NCBI RefSeq assembly: GCF_037975245.1
Contig: NC_092575.1
Location: 25,508,841-25,572,840, forward strand
Source: Apostichopus japonicus
Taxonomy: Eukaryota; Echinodermata; Holothuroidea; Aspidochirotida; Stichopodidae
Reading direction: 5' to 3'
DNA: 64,000 nucleotides
A model generated the notes under the pieces. It was not told where the DNA came from. It made no database searches and was given only the letters and a program-made list of their open reading frames with translations. The translations under genes were made by a program, and so were the position numbers. How positions within the stretch are numbered: position 1 is the stretch's first letter; each line of letters opens with the position of its first letter. This document shows, one piece after another, positions 57,610 to 64,000 of the stretch.

Positions 57610-58683
57610 GTATTTACTTCGCTCCTCGCTTACCTGTCTCCTCACAACCTTAGCACCTTATTCTACCGTGCCTATAAAGTCCTGGTAAAATAATAACACT
57701 GTGCGCCCTCTATGACCGAACCCCCCCCCCTCGGTCACTCCTCACTACTCATTCTACCATTAAAAGTGTCTTCACGTGAATTTCTTGTGGATATATTTCC
57801 CTTGGATTTCGTCTTGGTTTTCTTTAGCGATCTTTGGAAGTTTCTTTCCTCGGATTCTTAGGAGTATTGCAGTCCTTTCCAGCCCGATAAGTATCCTTTT
57901 TTGTTGAAAGGGAGGGTTTTGGGGACTGTTTTTATTCCTAGTGCGTTTCCGCCCTTAGGTTTTTTGCGGGGGTAGCAGTTCCGCGAACTGCCTAGGTTTC
58001 CCGCCAATTTCCCTTCCCCACGCTATAGGCGTGTCATTGTATTTTCATGTTCATAGCATGTCTACATTGTATTTCTATTCACGATTTCTTCTTCTATATT
58101 TCGCTCTCTCATGTTCTTTTTCAGCTTGTGTTGATTTTGTTAGGCCACTTCGTAGCGTTTTTCGTATTTTGCCGTTGCTAGGTTACGCTACGTACCTCTA
58201 CTCACCGTTATGTACCTCCCGTTCTCTCCCGTTCTCTTGTTAGTTTGCATATTTCCGTAAGCTTAAGAGTTAGTCTTTCCTTAATTCGAGCGTTTTAGTT
58301 TGTCTCGTAACCAGCTGAAGTTTTCTTTTTTTTTAACTTTCGATGTTTCGGCCAGGCAGAACCTGGGTCGAACACGATTTGTGTCCTAAGTGTAGAACCT
58401 ACACCAGACGGGACCCATGCCTGGTCTGCATAAATTTTTCGCCAGCCCAGTGGCACTAGATAGACCAGTGGCTTACGAGTCTAAGAAGCAAGCTTTAGGG
58501 CAGGCTGGACTTGATTCCTTAGTTTCTTGATTCCTTGATTCCTTAGTAGTGAGGAGTGACCGAGGGGGGGGGTTCGGTCATAGAGGGCGCACAGTGTTAT
58601 TATTTTACCAGGACTTTATAGGCACGGTAGAATGAGGTGCTAAGGTTGTGAGGAGACAGGTAAGCTCGTCACTCGTAAATATC
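57610..58683 (+). mobile_element. Inverted-terminal-repeat retroelement-like element, short copy
   Basis: Terminal inverted repeats of about 122 bp (57628-57749 and 58545-58665) differ at very few positions. They contain acctgtctcctcacaacc and ctatgaccgaacccc. A diverged outer segment ends in tatttac on both sides. The leader is homologous to 60440-60620 (ttccagcc-gataagtatcctttt, gggactgttttta). A short Cys-rich frame lies before the right repeat. Inverted termini plus a Cys-box frame resemble DIRS-type retroelements, but no reverse transcriptase or recombinase is present, so the class is an inference. Confidence 0.62.
58343..58459 (+). pseudogene. Gag-like N-terminal fragment (38 codons) in the short copy
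   Basis: ATG to TAG frame with CPKC and CLVC boxes followed by FSPAQW. The spacing C-x2-C ... D-P-C-x2-C ... W resembles the N-terminal Cys box of gag-like proteins from DIRS/Gypsy elements in marine invertebrates. Ends by stop codon 86 bases before the right inverted repeat. The assignment is from pattern only. Confidence 0.4.
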
Positions 58684-58838
58684 CAAACCAGTAAGTTTTG
58701 GAATTTATATAGTCTGAGAGAAATACTGTAATGGCCCTGAATTTTTAAATTTTAAGCTTCTAGGTGTAAAAAGAAAGTCTGTTCCTGTTTCCATTCACTG
58801 ACCTTTGGCTTTGAGCATCAAGGGTACATTAGCATCTG

Positions 58839-58925
58839 ACCCGGCCTGGGATCGAACCCTGAACCCCCCCCCCCAATTGCTTAGCCTCATTGCTTCAATG
58901 CGAATGCCTTATCCACCCTGCCTTA
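58839..58925 (-). repeat. tRNA-derived SINE remnant
   Basis: On the minus strand: gtggataaggcattcg resembles box A with D arm, and agggttcgatcccagg is a box B T arm. A G-run (poly-C on plus, 58864-58874) is inserted between them. Not a functional tRNA. Confidence 0.5.
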
Positions 58926-59607
58926 GCATTGTGTTAGCTTATACTGTAGATTCAATGTGATTCCTTCATGTAGTTGACATACAGTATACATTGATCAGCT
59001 AACATATAAGATAATGTTGTTTGCAACATAGATATATATCTATGAACTATTTATTATGTTGGCCGTTTTTAAGCAAGTGTTTACCAATACAGTAAATCTG
59101 TTAATAATCAGTGCTGTTTAACGAGGTACTGTATTCACCTAATAAACTTATCAGCAGTTAACCAAGCAATTTATAAACTACTTATAGGCATTCCTTACAC
59201 TAAAGTTACAGGTTTCTTATCTGGTAGAGGTCCTTTATCTATTGTGCATAGTCTACTCAATAGTAAATACTGTGACAGGGGAGGGCAGTGTTCTGTTTCA
59301 ATTTGATGGATTTTTGACACTGACATTTTGTATGTTTGTTCAGGCAAGGTTTGTGTATTTTGTGACTCAAACAGTATAATACACAAGTTATCTGAACTGC
59401 AAACCTGCATAAATTTAGTGCACTGGTGGGGGGGGGGAGGGGTTAAAGGTAATCTGCAACTGGAGTCAGTTGATATCAAAAGAAAGTTGGCATGCTAATT
59501 GCTCCAATTAGAGTCTATTGGGGCTAAGTTGGATGTATGCTTGTTGCAGTACTGTCATTAGAGTCATTTATATAATACGTGCCAAATGCTTAGTCGTCTT
59601 AACAAGA

Positions 59608-59829
59608 CATCTGCATTAAAATAATGATGAAGAAAACATATTCTTTAATACTCTGTTGATTCAAATGTCTATTTTACAGTTTATACCTTTAAGGTCTGTG
59701 GCCAATATAGAAAATAGCATAAAGTTAGGCACAGCTGGGGAATCAAAAGCATTCTTGACATTTCAATGACGGGGAAATTGCTGCTTGTGAATAATAGTGT
59801 GTATAACAATATATATAACATATATAACA

Positions 59830-59890
<61 letters not shown>

Positions 59891-60118
59891 AATACACCAG
59901 TTTTTAACTCTTAAAATTGTTATACACACTATTATTCACAAGCAGCAATTTCCCCGTCATTGAAATGTCAAGAATGCTTTTGATTCCCCAGCTGTGCCAA
60001 ACTATATGCTATTTTCTATATTGGCCACAGACCTTAAAGGTATAAACTGTAAAATAGACATTTGAATCAACAGAGTATTAAAGAATATGTTTTCTTCATC
60101 ATTATTTTAATGCAGATG
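59608..60118. repeat. Near-perfect palindrome with ~203-bp arms and (TA)n centre
   Basis: The left arm 59608-59810 is the reverse complement of 59914-60118. The only clear changes are around aaagttaggc versus atagtttggc. The 103-bp centre is almost pure TA. The arms contain no gene. Such identity means recent origin or an assembly artefact. Confidence 0.92.
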
Positions 60119-60164
60119 CGCAACTCGATGACATGGTATCGGAAAGATTGTGAATAGCGCCATC

Positions 60165-60300
60165 TCTCCAATTTAGTAGTAGTACGTGACTTTTTAGATG
60201 TAGTACACTTCGAATTAGTAGTAGTACCGTACGCGACATTTTGGATGTAGTACACTTCAAATTAGTATTATTACACTTCGAATTAGTAGTAGTATGCGAC
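60165..60300. repeat. Minisatellite, left part (acttcgaattagtagtagta)
   Basis: About four to five units of gtagtacacttcgaattagt with a gcgacattttgg-type spacer. The same array resumes at 63770, as if interrupted by the intervening 3.4 kb. Confidence 0.85.
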
Positions 60301-61790
60301 ATATTTACTTCGTTCCCCACTTACCTGTCTCCCCACAACCTATGCACCGCATTCTACCGTGTCTAGAATGCCCTGGTAATCTTTTAACACTGTACACCCT
60401 CATTGGCCCTAATGGCCTTCCTTCATTTTTCTACCCACAAAGTGTCTCAATGTGTTTTTCGGAGTTAGAAAAATTTTCGCGAAATTCGCCCGGATTACCT
60501 TGGATTTATACTCTAGAAGTTTCCTATCAGGACTTCTGCACTTCCAAGGATCTTTTCCAGCCTGATAAGTATCCTTTTCTTGTAGGGAAGGGTGTTTTTG
60601 GGGGCTGTTTTTAGTGTACACTCTCGCCCATGCGTTCGTTTTTTCTTACGTAACGTTTTTAGGGTAGCAGGTAGTAGCTCTGCGAGACTACTTCGTTCGT
60701 TGCCTATACCGCCTTGTTTACGCGGATAGGCATATATTTTCGTATGTACATGTTTCAGCTTTTCTTACTTTCAAAAAATAAGTTGTTTTGCTTGTTTCAT
60801 GTTCCTTCGTTACTTCTTACGCTTTTGTGTGGGTTTTTCCCTTGTAGCGTAATTTGTAGCGTTGCCTATACCGCCCTGTTTACGCGGATAGGCATGTTTT
60901 TCCGTATGTACATGTGTTTCAGCCTTTCTTAAGGCATAAGATGTTTTGCTTTCATGTACTTCGTTAATTTTTACGCTTTCAGTGTGGGTTTTCACTTTTG
61001 TAGCGTAGTTGTAGCCACGTTCCGATATCTCCTAACTAGTCGAGATAGTCGGCTCGTTTCGTTGTTTTTCATGTTAAGACGGGAGTATCCTTGATTTCAT
61101 ATATTGTTGTATATTTTCATGTTTCCTCCAGTTGTTGCTACGTGCGCTCCCTGAGTCTCATGACTTGGGGTGTACCTCGTAGCCTTGTTCCCCCCTCCGC
61201 TGGTTCGCGGTTAGGGGGTTCTCTCCCTTATATACATGTTTCATCCGTTTTACAAGTTTTTCGATGCATATATGTTTAGTTACGTTGCTTCCATATGTCG
61301 GAAGTGTTTCTCCTTGTAACGTATCTTGTAAGCCGCGAACTCCTATCCAATACTAGGCGGTTAGGCGGTTCGATTACGTTGTTGTTGTTTCTTGTTTGAA
61401 CCTTCATATATTTGTACATATTTTCATGTTTCTCCATGGGTTTCGCTACTCGTGCGCCTCCTAAGTGTCGGGAGTTTCACTTGGGGCGTATCTCGTAGCC
61501 TTGTTCCTCCCTTCCCGCTCTGTACGCGGATAGAGGGGTTCTCTCCCTTGTATACATGCTTCGTCCATTTCCTTCATGTATTCTAGTTACGTGTTCGCTT
61601 CTAAGTTTGGGAAGTTTTCACTATTGTAGCGTACCTTGTAAGCCGCGAGCCTCTAGCAGGGCGCGTTGTTTTTGTCACGTAACTTTACTCTCTGTTAGCA
61701 TACTCCCACCCTACTTCCTCCTTATAGTCGTTCCGTTTGATACGTTAGACTATTCGCCGTTAGTCTCTCCTTAACGTGAGTTTCTCAGAC

Positions 61791-61841
61791 ATGTCTCGAA
61801 GCCACCTTAAATGTGTGAGCTGTTCCGAGACCTCTGTCTAG
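61791..61841 (+). pseudogene. Gag-like start with one Cys box
   Basis: 17 codons including HLKCVSCSE then TAG. Preceded by gttagtctctccttaa, also found before the frame at 58343 (ttagtctttccttaa). Downstream, another frame keeps a WQHIDTWLAGRDSL stretch. The pattern C-x2-C ... W ... W suggests a decayed gag N-terminus. Confidence 0.35.
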
Positions 61842-61959
61842 TCTGTTTTGTTTTCACACCAGACAGTGGCAGCACATCGACACCTGGCTAGCAGGCCGGG
61901 ACAGTTTAGATCTATCACCGAACCCACAGTTCCCCTGGAGGGAATCGGAGGAGAGACAG

Positions 61960-62960
61960 GAGATGAAGAGGAAGTGAGAGAGTTGGTGGGAGTTGAGATG
62001 GAGAGAGGCCAGGAGAGGGCCGGAGAAGAGAGAGAGATGGGGATTTTGCCACCCAAGGTGCCGGCGTAGTCCGGATGTACCACCAAGGGCTAGGGCAAGG
62101 GCAAGGCTCAAGGCCAACCAAAAGCCCATGAGAGAGAGAGAGATGGATATTTTGCCACCCAAGGTGCCGGCGCTGTCCGGATGTACCACCAAGGGCTAGG
62201 GCAAGGGCAAGGCTCAAGGCCAACCAAAAGCCCATGACAAAGACGGCCAGAGCGGACAGTCCGTCCGGGTCGCAGAGAGCGGCACCCGTTGTGGTGCGCG
62301 CAAAGAGAGGGGCTCCGGAGAGCCAGGGTCCGGCGAGACCTCAGAAGGAGCCCGGAACAGACGTTCCCCTCCGACCCAAGGAAGGCTAGGCTCAAGGCCA
62401 ATAAAAAGCCCATTAGAAGTTCCGACCGGAACGGACAGAATGTCCGGGTCGAGGAGAGTGGTACCCGGCGTGGTACGCACACAGAGATAGGCTCCGGGAG
62501 CCCGAGTCCGGCGAGAGAGGCCGGAGGAGAGAGAGAGAGAGAGAGAGGAGAAAGAGATATTGCCCCCCAAGGTCCCGGCACCGTCTGGATTCTATGACCA
62601 AGGGGGAAGGCAAGGGCAAGGCTCAAGGCCAATAAATAGCCCATTTGAAATTCCGACCGGAATGGACAGAATGTCCGGGTCGAGAGGAGTGGTACCCGGC
62701 TAGGTACGCACACAGAGATGGGCTCTGGGGGCCCGGGTCCGACGAGACCACGGGTCCAGCGAGACCTCACAGGGAGTGCGGAACCGAGGTTCCACTCCGG
62801 ATCCCAGGAGTCGGTCCCGGAGCCGGGAACCGATGAGATCAACAACTGCTGGGCCCCCAGATCGGGGTAGTAAGGGCAAACGCCCAATCCGAAAGGAAAG
62901 CCGGCTGGAGCGAGGTTCCCACGGCAAACGGAGATATACTTATCCCCAGCCTCAAAGTTA
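61960..62960. repeat. GC-rich nested tandem repeats
   Basis: Units contain ccacccaaggtgccggc, accaagggctagggcaagg, gcaaggctcaaggccaa and gacagaatgtccgggtcga, with (GA)n runs. At least four partly degenerate repeats occur. GC content is far above the rest of the window. Both strands have long open frames, which are side effects of the repeats. Confidence 0.8.
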
Positions 62961-63769
62961 ATCCCGCCTCCAAGAGGGGGAAGAGTCTCTTTCATCAGGG
63001 GAGTGTTGCCCCACGGAACTAGCAGCTTGAGCTGCGACGACAGGTTCGAATCAATTGCGGAAAGACACTGCAATCGCTACACCATTTATCATTACACAGC
63101 TTGAATGTGTGTTTAATGAGTACCAGCAGAAACCAGGACATGACATAGATTTCCTGGGCATTCATGGGTCATATTCTCCTCGCTAATTATTTTTCTCTCT
63201 CGTTATAATTCCTCGCCATATGTCTAGGTTTGAAACCTTGCTTATGTTTTGTTGTTTAAAAAGCTTGTGGAACCCCCTCCAGAGCATGTTAAAAGGCGCA
63301 AACTGAAGCGATTCTGGTACAGTCTCGTTACTTAGTACCTTGGCAACCTGCCAAGAAGAGAACGTTCTCGAAGCTTGGCAAAGTGCCAGGAAAACAAGCC
63401 TTCTAAGAGTCTTGGCAAACTGCCAAGACAATATACCCGCTGTATATTTGTTATGAGAGGAGGGGGGCCAAGCAGTCACCTGGATTGACACGTGTAAGCT
63501 CAACGTTTGCTGCAACGAGCTGTCGACTACGTGAGCGATCCCATGGAATAAACCTCTCTCTCTATATTTTGGGTGAATTTCCAAGACAAACGAGTTAGTA
63601 AGTTGGAAAAGGGGTAGGATAAAACCCCAACAGAGGTACAAGCGCTAACGCGCTCCGAGCATACAGTATGCGCTTCGTGAATAATGTTCGATGTTCCGAC
63701 ATTTTAAGCACAGTTGCATTTCGTAGCACCTGATAGCCTAGCTATGCACTAGGTGGTTTCAATAGGAAA

Positions 63770-63905
63770 TTTTTGATGTAGTACACTTCGAATTAGTAGT
63801 AGTACGCGACATTTTACATGTATTACACTTCAAATTAGTAGTAGTACACTTCGAATTAGTAGTAGTACATGTCAAATTAGTAGTGGTACATGTCACTGTG
63901 GTCCT
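63770..63905. repeat. Minisatellite, right part
   Basis: Same unit as at 60165-60300 (gatgtagtacacttcgaatt, agtagtagtacgcgacattt), with five to six copies. Together the two blocks read as one array split by an insertion. Confidence 0.85.
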
Positions 63906-64000
63906 TTTGGCGTTCCATACAGTAGTTGCTACACTGTGAGTTGAATCCACATCCTTCTCAGGTGAACATTGTTCACTTTGTAGGCTAAGATTGCTTGTTG

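Larger units (their letters stand above)
57458..58822. repeat. Direct repeats of about 105 bp flanking the inverted-repeat element
   Basis: The block containing ctgagagaaat, aattttaagctt and gtgtaaaaagaaagtctg occurs at 57458-57562 and again at 58708-58822 with small differences. It brackets the inverted-repeat element 57610-58683. Confidence 0.88.
60301..63769 (+). mobile_element. Long copy of the inverted-repeat retroelement-like family, partial
   Basis: Starts with atttacttcgttccccactt and acctgtctccccacaacc, matching the left end of 57610-58683. The long leader has repeats of acgcggataggcat and ttctctcccttatatacatg (60690-61570). A short frame follows at 61791-61841 (MSRSHLKCVSCSE), and then GC-rich repeats. 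The matching right inverted repeat is not found, so the copy is truncated, rearranged or has a diverged end. No reverse transcriptase motif is seen. Confidence 0.5.

Noticed and set aside
59660-59720. attttacag|tttatacc as a SELENOH exon acceptor
   Set aside because: The downstream frame does not match the SELENOH C-terminus and the sequence lies in the palindrome arm.
62108-63073. 321-codon open frame on the minus strand, the longest in the window
   Set aside because: It runs antisense through GC-rich tandem repeats and its protein is itself repetitive (blocks of PSLSL, GFLLALSLA). Open frames arise there on both strands.

Overview
This is a window of an animal nuclear genome. It has short coding exons separated by long AT-rich introns with GT-AG junctions, many microsatellites and minisatellites, and dense small DNA transposons. 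Gene content and repeat style suggest a marine invertebrate deuterostome such as an echinoderm; a holothurian is only a guess. No bacterial, plasmid or viral block is visible.

Four protein-coding genes can be assembled exon by exon. (1) 11853-21497, plus strand: an orphan class C G-protein-coupled receptor of 807 residues in 5 exons. It has a signal peptide, a Venus-flytrap ectodomain, no Cys-rich domain, seven membrane segments, and a short last exon 4.2 kb downstream that ends in a PDZ-ligand-like tail. (2) 31278-28042, minus strand: selenoprotein M (SELENOM), 134 residues in 4 exons, with an in-frame UGA in a Cys-Ser-Gly-Sec motif. (3) 33800-45010, plus strand: the U-box/WD40 spliceosomal ubiquitin ligase PRPF19, 509 residues in 11 exons with all phases compatible. 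(4) 51487-54919 and beyond, plus strand: selenoprotein H (SELENOH), two exons with an in-frame UGA in Cys-Lys-Ser-Sec; its last exon is not found here. SELENOM and PRPF19 are divergent, about 2.5 kb apart. The two selenoprotein genes lie about 20 kb apart, one on each side of PRPF19.

The rest is non-coding or repeat. 1-11852: a TTAA-flanked MITE, a fold-back MITE, a 15-bp minisatellite, a hAT-type MITE and a 50-bp minisatellite. GPCR introns: TA and GAT microsatellites, a Penelope/hammerhead-like inverted pair and a 25-bp minisatellite. 21498-28041: a tRNA-derived element, a second hammerhead-like motif and a recent ~270-bp tandem duplication. PRPF19 introns: a 53-bp minisatellite that copied the exon 9 splice donor, a 48-bp minisatellite inside a dispersed element, and a 1.74-kb hAT-type element with a perfect 8-bp target duplication. 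45011-51486: a 46/47-bp minisatellite and a hAT copy with the broken end of a transposase. 54920-64000: two copies of an inverted-terminal-repeat retroelement-like family, a ~200-bp-arm palindrome with a (TA)n loop, and a minisatellite interrupted by ~3.4 kb of that family.

The most notable observations are the two UGA-recoded selenoprotein genes flanking a spliceosome gene, the amplified splice donor in PRPF19, the hammerhead-like inverted motifs, the long palindrome, and the inverted-repeat retroelement-like family.
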